In this document: positions 6,506 to 13,107 of the stretch, one piece after another
How the letters are laid out: every line of letters begins with the position of its first letter
Numbering within the stretch: the first letter of the stretch is position 1
Assembly: GCA_028708945.1 (NCBI GenBank)
Contig: JAQVXV010000020.1
Coordinates: forward strand, 1-13,134
DNA length: 13,134 bases
Direction of reading: 5' to 3'
Source of the DNA: Bacilli bacterium
GTDB taxonomy: Bacteria > Bacillota_I > Bacilli_A > RF39 > UBA660
Position numbers and translations under genes: made by a program
The notes under the pieces: model-generated
Databases searched by the model: none
Told to the model about the DNA's origin: nothing
Seen by the model: only the letters and a program-made list of their open reading frames with translations

Positions 6506-7161
6506 TGTTGGAAATTAATAATTTAATCAAAAATTATGGAAACGAAAAAGTGTTGAAGGGAATTGATTTAAATATTAAAAATGGTGAAGTAATTTCTATT
6601 ATTGGTAAATCTGGTAGTGGCAAAAGTACTTTACTTAAATGCATTAATAGATTAGAACATATTGATTCTGGTGAAATAATATTAAATGATAAAAATATTA
6701 ATGATTATGATTTAATTGATTTACGAAAACAAGTTGGAATAGTTTTTCAAGAATTTAATTTATTTGAGCATTTAACAGTTTTGGAAAATATAACAATAGC
6801 TTTAGAAAAGGTAAAGCAATTATCGAATAAAGAGTCAAGAAAAATAGCAAAGCAATTACTTTCAGATATGGGGTTAGTTGAAAAAGAGAGTAGATATCCT
6901 AATGAATTATCTGGAGGACAAAAACAAAGAGTTGCTATTATAAGAACTTTAGCAATGCAACCAAGTATAATTTTATTAGATGAACCTACAAGTGCATTAG
7001 ACCAAGAAATGAAATACGAAGTATTGGAATTAATAAAGAGAATATCAAAATCAAAAATAACTTTAATAATAGTTACGCATGAAGTTGAATTTGCCAGAAA
7101 AATATCAGACAGAATTATTACATTAGAAAAAGGAAAAATTAAAAGGCAGGAAAATGTATGA
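6505..7161 (+). CDS. Amino-acid ABC transporter ATPase
   Basis: A 218-residue ABC ATPase with a complete nucleotide site: Walker A GKSGSGKST (residues 34-42), Q-loop in VFQEFNLF, signature LSGGQ (135-139) followed by KQR, Walker B IILLDEP (D159, E160), D-loop SALD and H-loop histidine H192 (VTHEVEFA). The sequence style (FQEFNLFEHLTVLENI) is that of polar amino-acid importers (GlnQ/HisP group). It is about 20-30 residues shorter than typical members, the shortening being at the C-terminus after the H-loop. It powers import through the preceding permease. Its stop overlaps the start of the kinase gene in an ATGA, so transport and kinase genes are tightly coupled. Confidence 0.92.
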   Translation: MLEINNLIKNYGNEKVLKGIDLNIKNGEVISIIGKSGSGKSTLLKCINRLEHIDSGEIILNDKNINDYDLIDLRKQVGIVFQEFNLFEHLTVLENITIALEKVKQLSNKESRKIAKQLLSDMGLVEKESRYPNELSGGQKQRVAIIRTLAMQPSIILLDEPTSALDQEMKYEVLELIKRISKSKITLIIVTHEVEFARKISDRIITLEKGKIKRQENV

Positions 7162-8093
7162 TTATGATTACAGAAAGTTCCAAAACGTTTGGTGATTTTA
7201 CAATAGAAAAAGAACTATCTGATGGTGGGTCTCCAGTAAGAAAGTATTTGCTATCAAAAGAATTAAAACAATACTTATTACGTTTGTATAATCCTAAATT
7301 TGTTTCATCAAGAATGGTTGCTTATGAGAATATTAAAACACTTTATGAAAATAGTATTAATGTTCCAAAACCAATAGAGTTTGGTTTATGTAATAATAAA
7401 GAATATGCTTATATGATATTAGGGTGGATAAATGGTATCTCAATAGAAGAGTTAATTAAAAATAGTAGCGAAGATAAAGTCATGCAATTAGGAGTTAATA
7501 CTGGACAAGAACTAAATCATTTACATTCTATTAATACAAATATAAATTCCAGTTTGTTATTAGAATATAAAGATAAAATTGCAAAGAAAAAAGCAAAATT
7601 TCTATCACTAGGTTTATTAAATGAGAAAGTATCTTCATTATTTGCTTACTTAGAACAAAGTAAAATTTTATCAAAAAATAATGCTTCTTCTATAATTCAT
7701 GGAGATATTCATGCAGGTAATGTAATTTTAACTAATGATGAAAAGCAAATTTTTATAGATTTAGATGTATGCAAAAACGGTGCTTCTTGGTATGATTTGG
7801 CTAGTAATTCTTGTTTATTAAATAATGATTTGTATTATGTTGGTTTAATTGATGGGTATTTTAATAAAAATGTTCCAGAGGATTTTTGGAAAGTGTATAA
7901 TTTTTATGGTTGTCTATATTGTTTAGATTATGTATTATATTCAATTAGAACTAATGGACTTGGTTTATCTCATGGACTAGAGGTCTTAAATAAGTTTATC
8001 GATACCACTAAGGGGCTAGATAATTCTACTCCAAAATGGTATGAAGATAATAAATTAAAATATGTAAAAACATTAAGGGGGAAAAATGTATGA
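7158..8093 (+). CDS. APH/choline-kinase-fold small-molecule kinase (first copy)
   Basis: A 311-residue kinase of the aminoglycoside phosphotransferase / choline kinase superfamily. The catalytic loop is IIHGDIHAGN (H181, D183, N188), and the metal-binding segment is FIDLDV (D201, D203) in place of the commoner DFD/DFE. The N-lobe is less conserved; a glycine-rich GGSPVRKY segment is near residue 23 and an ATP-site lysine is not obvious. It would transfer phosphate from ATP to a hydroxyl of a small molecule; enzymes of this fold act on choline, ethanolamine, homoserine, sugars or drugs, and the name does not imply drug resistance. The start at 7158 overlaps the ATPase stop and lies 7 nt after CAGG; ATG 7164 is a less well-spaced alternative. 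Position between the importer and the radical SAM gene suggests that it phosphorylates an imported or modified intermediate (inference). Confidence 0.75.
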   Translation: MIMITESSKTFGDFTIEKELSDGGSPVRKYLLSKELKQYLLRLYNPKFVSSRMVAYENIKTLYENSINVPKPIEFGLCNNKEYAYMILGWINGISIEELIKNSSEDKVMQLGVNTGQELNHLHSINTNINSSLLLEYKDKIAKKKAKFLSLGLLNEKVSSLFAYLEQSKILSKNNASSIIHGDIHAGNVILTNDEKQIFIDLDVCKNGASWYDLASNSCLLNNDLYYVGLIDGYFNKNVPEDFWKVYNFYGCLYCLDYVLYSIRTNGLGLSHGLEVLNKFIDTTKGLDNSTPKWYEDNKLKYVKTLRGKNV

Positions 8094-9025
8094 GAGAATT
8101 AGTAAAATATGAGGGGGATAGAGTCATTCTTATGGCTTGTTCAAAATGTAATGTTGCTTGTACTCATTGCTATATTGGTTTTAAAGGAAATCGTGTACCA
8201 GAGGAGTTGACAGAATTAACTCAAAAATTTATTGATAATGGAAAACACGTTAGAATAGATGGCGCTGAAGTTTTAACAGACTTAGGGTATTTAAAGTCAT
8301 ATAAAATAGCAGGTCAAGACTGGATTATGTCTAATGGTTTAAGAATATTTAAAGAACCGGAAGTAATAGATATAATGAAAGAATATGGAATTGACACAGT
8401 TTATATGTCATATCACTTTGGTATTCAAAATGATTTGAACCAAATTACTGTTACAATGTTGGATGAAGTTATCAAAAGACTTAGAGAAAAAAATATGAAA
8501 GTTGTTTTAATGACTACTATAACTAATAAAAATGTTAATGATATATCAAAAATTTGTGATTTAGCAAAAAATTTAGGAGCAACAGGTGTTGAGTTTAATA
8601 AATTGTTTAATCAAGGTAGGGCAAAGAATCTAATTAATTTAGATTTATCAAATAATGATTATGATACATTTTTTAGTCAATTACATGAATCAAGAGAAAA
8701 ATTTGATATATCAGAATTGGAAGTTGCTAGAAGTGGGACATTCGGTGCAGATACAATTTATGAACCAAATAAGTTTAAATGTAGTGCAGGTATTCGGAAA
8801 GTGGTTATTACTCCAGATAATAGCGTCTATGGGTGTACTTGTATTTGTAAACCAGGTTATGAAATTGGGCAATATATTAATGGGGAAATTTATATGTATA
8901 GTGATTTTTATAATGACAGAAGTTGGTGTCTTGGTGATAAATTAGGTGCATTAAATATTGAAGATATAACAGAATTATCAACTGATAAAGTAAAGAAACT
9001 AACTAGAAATGATATAACAAAATAA
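8090..9025 (+). CDS. Radical SAM enzyme with cysteine-rich C-terminus
   Basis: A 311-residue radical SAM protein. The [4Fe-4S]-binding motif CNVACTHC is at residues 20-27 (C20, C24, C27; CxxxCxxC) followed by Y28, with an extra cysteine at C17. Further cysteines cluster near the C-terminus: C231 (FKCSAGIRK), C249, C251, C253 (GCTCIC) and C280 (SWCLGDK), in a context (VVITPDNSVYGC) like SPASM/twitch domains that hold auxiliary iron-sulfur clusters. It would cleave S-adenosylmethionine to a 5'-deoxyadenosyl radical and modify a substrate by hydrogen abstraction; the substrate is unknown. SPASM enzymes often act on peptides, but others act on sugars or amino acids. The start overlaps the kinase stop (ATGA), with AAGGGGG upstream. 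Anaerobic or microaerobic life is implied but not proven. Confidence 0.82.
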   Translation: MRELVKYEGDRVILMACSKCNVACTHCYIGFKGNRVPEELTELTQKFIDNGKHVRIDGAEVLTDLGYLKSYKIAGQDWIMSNGLRIFKEPEVIDIMKEYGIDTVYMSYHFGIQNDLNQITVTMLDEVIKRLREKNMKVVLMTTITNKNVNDISKICDLAKNLGATGVEFNKLFNQGRAKNLINLDLSNNDYDTFFSQLHESREKFDISELEVARSGTFGADTIYEPNKFKCSAGIRKVVITPDNSVYGCTCICKPGYEIGQYINGEIYMYSDFYNDRSWCLGDKLGALNIEDITELSTDKVKKLTRNDITK

Positions 9026-9053
9026 TAGTTTCTAAAAAAAGGAAGTGTTGAGA

Positions 9054-9974
9054 ATGAATCATCTTAATAATAATCAATATGAGGAACTTGTACAGTCTAT
9101 TGCTGAGATTAATAATCTCGGTGTAGTAAAAACTTTACAAAGGATTAATGTTGGATTTAATAATATTATTTATCGTTTGAATGATGAATACTTTATAAAA
9201 ATATGTACTAAACTAGATAAGGAGTTAGGTGTTAAAAATGAAATTACTTTTTATCAACGAAATGATTTTGAGTTTCATCCTAAGTTAATTGTATCAGACT
9301 CAACAAAAAAAGATATTCCTTATATTTATCTGGTAGAAGAATCTATAAATGGAATTAATTTGTATGATATTTGGAGTGAGTTATCCGTTACACAAAAAAA
9401 AGATGTGCTTTGTCAGTTATTAAACATAATAAAAACTTTTCATAAAAAGGGTTGTGATAAATCAGAATCATTAACAAAAATTATGGAGTCCTATGACACT
9501 TCTTTTAAAAAAGCTAAAGTTTTATTAGCTATTTCGGATGCACAGCAAGAATATCTACAAGAATTAAAATCTTTATTACCATATTATTTTTCAGATGCTT
9601 TATTTAGTTATATTCATGGAGATATTCATTTTAATAATTTAATGATGAGTAATGATGGGAAATTAAAAATAATAGATTTTGAAAATTATTGTGGATTTCC
9701 TAAAGATAAAGAATTTGATTCAATATCACGAATGGTAAGGAGACCACAAGACTATAAGCAAAGTGGAAATAGCAAATTATTAATCCCAGAAGAATGTACT
9801 GAAATTATTCCTTATTTTAAAGAAAACTATAAAGAGGTTTGTGATGCTCCATTATTTGAAGAAAGATTATTAATATATGATTGCCTAAATTCTTTGAAAT
9901 GGATTTCTCAATACCCCAAACACCAAATTTATCATGATATTCTGTTTAATAAAAGCAAGAGGTTAATGAAATAA
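9054..9974 (+). CDS. APH/choline-kinase-fold small-molecule kinase (second copy)
   Basis: A 306-residue kinase with the catalytic loop YIHGDIHFNN (H188, D190, N195), the metal segment KIIDFEN (D208, E210), and an N-lobe pattern VGFNNIIYRLNDEYFIKI containing a likely ATP-site lysine. It is nearer to the typical choline/ethanolamine/aminoglycoside kinase pattern than the copy at 7158, and the two differ enough that they are unlikely to be a recent duplication. In-frame GTG (9045) and TTG (9048) starts exist, but the RBS AGGAAG (9040-9045) is correctly spaced only for ATG 9054. The following gene is a nucleotidyltransferase; kinase plus nucleotidyltransferase is the LicA/LicC logic by which phosphocholine-like head groups are phosphorylated and then joined to CMP. 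The substrate here is unknown. Confidence 0.75.
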   Translation: MNHLNNNQYEELVQSIAEINNLGVVKTLQRINVGFNNIIYRLNDEYFIKICTKLDKELGVKNEITFYQRNDFEFHPKLIVSDSTKKDIPYIYLVEESINGINLYDIWSELSVTQKKDVLCQLLNIIKTFHKKGCDKSESLTKIMESYDTSFKKAKVLLAISDAQQEYLQELKSLLPYYFSDALFSYIHGDIHFNNLMMSNDGKLKIIDFENYCGFPKDKEFDSISRMVRRPQDYKQSGNSKLLIPEECTEIIPYFKENYKEVCDAPLFEERLLIYDCLNSLKWISQYPKHQIYHDILFNKSKRLMK

Positions 9975-10016
9975 TATGGGAAATATGGTATTATATACTA
10001 GGGGGAAGTGGTTATT

Positions 10017-11066
10017 TTGAAGTACGTTATTATGTCAGCAGGACAAGGAACTAGATGGAATTATTATAATGGTATTACAAAACAAGAAGCTGTAATAGAC
10101 AATGAGTCGTTACTACAAAGAATTGTTAGGCAGATAAAAGAGAGAACGTCTGATCAGATAGTAATACTATCTGATAATGTAAATCATTTTATTCAAGGTT
10201 GTGACTTATTAAAACCATTTTATAGTGATTATTATAGAAGTAAATATGCTTATGAATTAATCGATAGTGAAATGACATATTTGTATGGTGATACTTATTA
10301 TAGTGATGAAGTTATAGAAAAAATAATAAATACTCAAGTGGAAGATGTTATGTTTTTTGGAAATACTGCTTCAATTGTAGGGGCAAAAGTAAAAGATTAT
10401 CAACTTTTTAAAGAAGTAATTAGTAATTATACTGGAGATGGTTCGTTATATCATGCGTTTGATAATTTAAGTGTTAATGGTAACATTCCAGAACGATTTG
10501 GCTATATTGGTAATGAAGTGTATAATATAAATAAGCCAGAAGATTATGAAAATTTATATACTATAACAAGCGAATTAACGGCGAATAATAATCTTATTAG
10601 TATAGGTATAATTTGGAATGTTGGAGCAACTTGGTCGGATGAAATATTAAAACAAATTGCAGAAATATATTCAATAGACTATTCTCAAAAAATAGTAGCA
10701 GATGATTACTATGATTTTTTAAAAAGAATTTATAGAGGAGATTTATCAGAAGAAACAATAAATCGAAAATACGTTTCAATGATTAATAGTGGTAATTCAG
10801 CAACTGTATTTCAAATTAAAATTCCTAATCCACAATTTAAAATTCAAACACAAAAAGGTAGTATTGCATGTGAACAAATAAGTTCTTTAAAGAAACAAAT
10901 ACGTGGAATATATAAACCATTAGTAAATAATAATAGTTACGACAATATAATACACATGACAGATACTCCAATTGAAGCAGCTAAAACAATGAAAATTATT
11001 AGTCAATATGGTGTGAATTTATATTCTACACAAGAATTGCAAAAAAAAAGGAGGTTAAATATATGA
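10017..11066 (+). CDS. Nucleotidyltransferase fused to NDP-kinase-like domain
   Basis: A 349-residue, apparently two-domain protein. Residues 1-190 look like a sugar-phosphate/choline-phosphate type nucleotidyltransferase (GT-A-like): it begins MKYVIMSAGQGTRW with the nucleotide-binding G-x-G-T-R turn, has a downstream K22 (TKQEA), and a probable metal aspartate in YLYGDTYYSDEVI. Residues ~195-349 resemble nucleoside diphosphate kinase: an SG turn (YVSMINSG), then IRGIY (family TIRGDFG), then NIIHMTDTPIEAAKTM (family N.vHGSDSvEsAkrEI), with H313 at the place of the phosphohistidine. The KPDA motif of true NDP kinases is not visible, so this part may be degenerate; the assignment is by eye. 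The TTG start is preferred, because GTG 10008 lies within the RBS GGGGGAAG and homologues start 'MKxVIxxAGxGTR'. It overlaps the next gene by ATGA. Confidence 0.65.
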   Translation: MKYVIMSAGQGTRWNYYNGITKQEAVIDNESLLQRIVRQIKERTSDQIVILSDNVNHFIQGCDLLKPFYSDYYRSKYAYELIDSEMTYLYGDTYYSDEVIEKIINTQVEDVMFFGNTASIVGAKVKDYQLFKEVISNYTGDGSLYHAFDNLSVNGNIPERFGYIGNEVYNINKPEDYENLYTITSELTANNNLISIGIIWNVGATWSDEILKQIAEIYSIDYSQKIVADDYYDFLKRIYRGDLSEETINRKYVSMINSGNSATVFQIKIPNPQFKIQTQKGSIACEQISSLKKQIRGIYKPLVNNNSYDNIIHMTDTPIEAAKTMKIISQYGVNLYSTQELQKKRRLNI

Positions 11067-11584
11067 AAGAGGTAGTACACAACAAACACAATTTGAAAGA
11101 GGAAGAGATTAACAAGAGAGTGTATAGAGCAAGGGCTTTAATAATTAATTCAAATAATGAAATTCTTTTAGGTTTTTGCAAAAATACATATCAATTTCCA
11201 GGAGGTTATTCTGAAGATGGAGAAACACTGTCTGAGTGTTTAAAAAGAGAAGTTTTAGAAGAAACAGGAATAGCAATTGAAGATAAAGAATATATGCCAT
11301 TTTATGTAATAAAACATTATAATCCAAATCATCCAGAGGAAGGTATTAATAGATATACAGAATTAAATTATTTTGTTGTTTTCACTAATCAAAAATATAA
11401 TATAGATAAGATGAATCTTGATGAAGGTGAAAAAGAAAATAATTTTGAGTTAAGATATGTTAAATTAGAAGAATTTGAAAAAACATTAAATTCCACTTTA
11501 AAAGATAATCGTAAAAATGAAATAGTGTACCCAGAGATGATAGATGTTATGAAAGCATATAGTGAATTAAAAAATTGTGAATAA
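11063..11584 (+). CDS. Nudix hydrolase (first copy)
   Basis: A 173-residue Nudix hydrolase. The 23-residue Nudix box is complete at residues 48-70 (G48, E54, R62, E63, E66, E67, G69), preceded by the usual beta-strand and QFPGG. Such enzymes cleave nucleoside diphosphates linked to another moiety, or act as nucleotide sanitizers; the substrate cannot be told. It starts at ATG 11063, overlapping the nucleotidyltransferase stop, with a textbook AGGAGG at 11050-11055. Tight coupling to the nucleotidyltransferase suggests that it acts on the same nucleotide conjugate, for example recycling or proofreading it (inference). It is clearly paralogous to the gene at 12421, sharing the run FC.NTYQFPGG and the spacing of later motifs such as HY, Y and F.L.Y. 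Confidence 0.85.
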   Translation: MKEVVHNKHNLKEEEINKRVYRARALIINSNNEILLGFCKNTYQFPGGYSEDGETLSECLKREVLEETGIAIEDKEYMPFYVIKHYNPNHPEEGINRYTELNYFVVFTNQKYNIDKMNLDEGEKENNFELRYVKLEEFEKTLNSTLKDNRKNEIVYPEMIDVMKAYSELKNCE

Positions 11585-11620
11585 AAAAAATTTATATAAT
11601 ATTACAAGTGAGGTGGCATT

Positions 11621-12397
11621 TTGAAATATTTAATAGCAGTAGATAGTGATGGAACTTTAAGAAAAAGTGATGGATCTATATCAATAAGAACACAAAATAT
11701 AATTAAGAAATTAGTATCAGATGGTCATTATATAGTTATTTGTACTGCTAGACCAAGATATCATACTAAAAGAGTAAGTGAAGAGGCTATGGCAAGTAAA
11801 TATCTAATTTCTTCCAATGGCACAGAGATATATGATGATGATAAAGAAAAAATTATAAATACTGTTTATTTATCTAAAGATGATTGTCTAAAAGTATATG
11901 AATATGCAGCAAAAGAAAATATTAGAATTATTTTTGTGGTAGATGATATTGAATATGCTACTCAATTTATTAGAAATGATAATCAAAAAATATTACCAAA
12001 TGACATAACAAAGTTTCTTATTGAAAATAAAGTGAAGCAATGTATGATAATTGGGAAAGAACATGAAAAAATATTTAAGTTTAAAGATTATATTACTAAT
12101 AATTTGAAAGTCAAAGTTGTTAACTCATCAAATACTAAGAAAGAAGAAATATGGTTTAGTATTGTAGATGGTAATGCTTCAAAAGGAAATGCTTTGAAAA
12201 CACTAGCTAAATATTTAAAAATACCTATGTCAAATACAATAGCAATAGGTAATGATTTTAACGATCTATCAATGTTTGAAGTAGCAGGGCAAAGTGTAGC
12301 AGTTTCAAACGCTAATGAAGAAATTAAATCTTTTGCTTCTATTATTACAGAAGATAATGATTCTGATGGTGTTGCCATATTTTTAGAAAAACTATAA
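11621..12397 (+). CDS. HAD-superfamily phosphatase, Cof-like (type IIB)
   Basis: A 258-residue HAD hydrolase of the Cof/YbiV-like group. All four motifs are present: the nucleophile in VDSDGTL (D8, D10), motif II threonine in ICTAR (T42), lysine in DGNASKGNAL (K188) and GNDFNDLSM (D212, D215). The large insert between motifs II and III is the C2-type cap that sets specificity. It would remove phosphate from a small phosphorylated metabolite such as a sugar phosphate, nucleotide or cofactor phosphate. It starts at TTG 11621 after GAGGTGG (11610-11616), agreeing with the family's usual MK.I..D.DGT opening. The 36-nt gap before it contains TATAAT (11595-11600) but no matching -35. Lying between two Nudix genes, it may dephosphorylate the product released by them (inference). 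Confidence 0.85.
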   Translation: MKYLIAVDSDGTLRKSDGSISIRTQNIIKKLVSDGHYIVICTARPRYHTKRVSEEAMASKYLISSNGTEIYDDDKEKIINTVYLSKDDCLKVYEYAAKENIRIIFVVDDIEYATQFIRNDNQKILPNDITKFLIENKVKQCMIIGKEHEKIFKFKDYITNNLKVKVVNSSNTKKEEIWFSIVDGNASKGNALKTLAKYLKIPMSNTIAIGNDFNDLSMFEVAGQSVAVSNANEEIKSFASIITEDNDSDGVAIFLEKL

Positions 12398-12420
12398 AAT
12401 TAATGAGGGGAGTAGATAAT

Positions 12421-12945
12421 TTGAGAAAATTAAAAGAAAAATTATATAACAATGATAACTTAAAAAAAGAAGATATAACAGAAACAGTAGTAAGAGTCAA
12501 AATGTTATTAGTAAATTCTAATAATGAAGTTTTACTAGGATTTTGTCATAATACTTATCAATTTCCAGGAGGACACCAAGAAGAGGGTGAAACCTTAATT
12601 GAATGTGTTATTAGAGAAGTAAAAGAAGAAACTGGAATTGAATTAACTTTAAGAGAAATTGAACCATTTTTTGTTATTAGACATTACAGTAAAAATTATC
12701 ATGGTCTTGGTGAAAATCGTTGCTCAGAAATTTATTATTTTGAAATTAAAACTGATGAAAAATATGATCTATCACATGCAGAATATACAGAGAATGAAAA
12801 AGAAGGTCAATTTGAACTTAAATATATTAATTTAGAAAAAGTAGAAGAAGTTTTGAATGAAAGTATTACTTGGAATGAAAAAAATGCTGTGATAGTACCA
12901 GAAATGATAACTGTTTTTAAGGAATATAAATTAATTAATCAGTAA
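12421..12945 (+). CDS. Nudix hydrolase (second copy)
   Basis: A 174-residue Nudix hydrolase with a complete Nudix box at residues 51-73 (G51, E57, R65, E66, E69, E70, G72). It is a clear paralogue of the Nudix protein at 11063: both carry NSNNE.LLGFC, NTYQFPGG, EGETL/DGETL and ECxxREVxEETGI, and both end with an EMI.V.K.Y segment. An in-frame ATG at 12403 has no RBS upstream, whereas GAGGGGAG (12405-12412) is well placed for TTG 12421, so TTG is preferred. It is the last gene before the terminator. Divergence of the N-terminal 20 residues and of the central H/Y region suggests that the copies are not fully redundant and may have different substrates. Confidence 0.82.
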   Translation: MRKLKEKLYNNDNLKKEDITETVVRVKMLLVNSNNEVLLGFCHNTYQFPGGHQEEGETLIECVIREVKEETGIELTLREIEPFFVIRHYSKNYHGLGENRCSEIYYFEIKTDEKYDLSHAEYTENEKEGQFELKYINLEKVEEVLNESITWNEKNAVIVPEMITVFKEYKLINQ

Positions 12946-12952
12946 TTAAACT

Positions 12953-12975
12953 AAAAGACAAATTGTCTTTTTTTT
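12953..12975 (+). terminator. Intrinsic terminator of the operon
   Basis: AAAAGAC (12953-12959) pairs with GTCTTTT (12965-12971) around a 5-nt loop, and the T-run extends to 12975 (eight T in a row, 12968-12975). It lies 7 nt after the stop of the last Nudix gene. The stem is short and AT-rich but the U-tract is long. Confidence 0.75.
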
Positions 12976-13014
12976 GGTTTTTATTTATCATTTTTTCCAA
13001 TGACAAAACTGTCA

Positions 13015-13036
13015 ATAACTTTTGAAAATGTCTCAA
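13015..13036. repeat. Inverted copy of the left IS-end repeat
   Basis: The minus strand here matches the unit at 75-96 at 19 of 22 positions (plus strand begins ATAACTTTTGA and ends ATGTCTCAA). Just upstream, 13001-13014 (TGACAAAACTGTCA) is a small inverted repeat at roughly the place where the second, more diverged unit would be expected. Both window edges thus carry related sequences in opposite orientation, as expected for the ends of IS elements that flank the operon. No start codon with an RBS follows in the remaining 98 bases on the plus strand, while one minus-strand frame is open from the edge to a stop at 13108-13110, so this may be the 3' side of a transposase gene. Confidence 0.5.
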
Positions 13037-13055
13037 AATAATCAAATTATTAACG

Positions 13056-13075
13056 GGAAATTTATTCCAATTTCC
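13056..13075 (+). repeat. Inverted repeat, possible weak terminator
   Basis: GGAAATT (13056-13062) and AATTTCC (13069-13075) form a 7-bp stem with a 6-nt loop, followed by TTTT (13076-13079) on the plus strand. It could be a backup terminator for rightward transcription, a terminator near an IS end, or a protein site next to the TTGACA at 13078. The T-run is too short for a firm call. Confidence 0.4.
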
Positions 13076-13077
13076 TT

Positions 13078-13107
13078 TTGACAAATTCAATTTATTTGAT
13101 TTATATC
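13078..13107 (+). promoter_or_regulatory. Possible promoter reading off the right edge
   Basis: A perfect TTGACA (13078-13083) is followed after 18 bp by TATATC (13102-13107), or after 17 bp by TTATAT. No gene start is visible in the last 27 bases, so what it would drive is unknown. If this stretch is the 3' side of an IS transposase, the match may be chance. Confidence 0.3.

Larger units (their letters stand above)
188..12975 (+). other. Predicted single transcription unit
   Basis: From the predicted start near 188 to the terminator at 12953-12975, all genes are on one strand. Gaps are 0 to 42 nt, and there are start/stop overlaps at 6505 (TAATG) and at 7158, 8090 and 11063 (all ATGA), which imply translational coupling. 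No terminator-like hairpin with a T-run was found between the genes. The longest internal gaps (before 10017 and 11621) hold isolated -10-like sequences without a good -35, so weak internal promoters cannot be excluded. Confidence 0.7.

Noticed and set aside
8655..8945. Second plus-strand frame within the radical SAM gene
   Set aside because: Fully inside a gene with clear motifs, no RBS of its own and no recognisable domain.
7158..9974. The two APH-fold genes as aminoglycoside resistance genes
   Set aside because: They carry only the superfamily motifs shared with choline, homoserine and sugar kinases, and they sit inside a metabolic operon.
9986..9994. Extended -10 (TGGTATTAT) before the nucleotidyltransferase
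   Set aside because: No -35 at the right distance, and transcription would start almost at the RBS; chance matches are frequent in DNA this AT-rich.
11595..11600. Perfect TATAAT before the HAD gene as an internal promoter
   Set aside because: The nearest -35-like sequence (TTGTGA at 11575-11580) is only 14 bp away and nothing fits at 16-18 bp.
13001..13014. TGACA/TGTCA inverted repeat as an operator or terminator
   Set aside because: Only a 5-bp stem with no T-run; better explained as a diverged remnant of the second IS-end unit.
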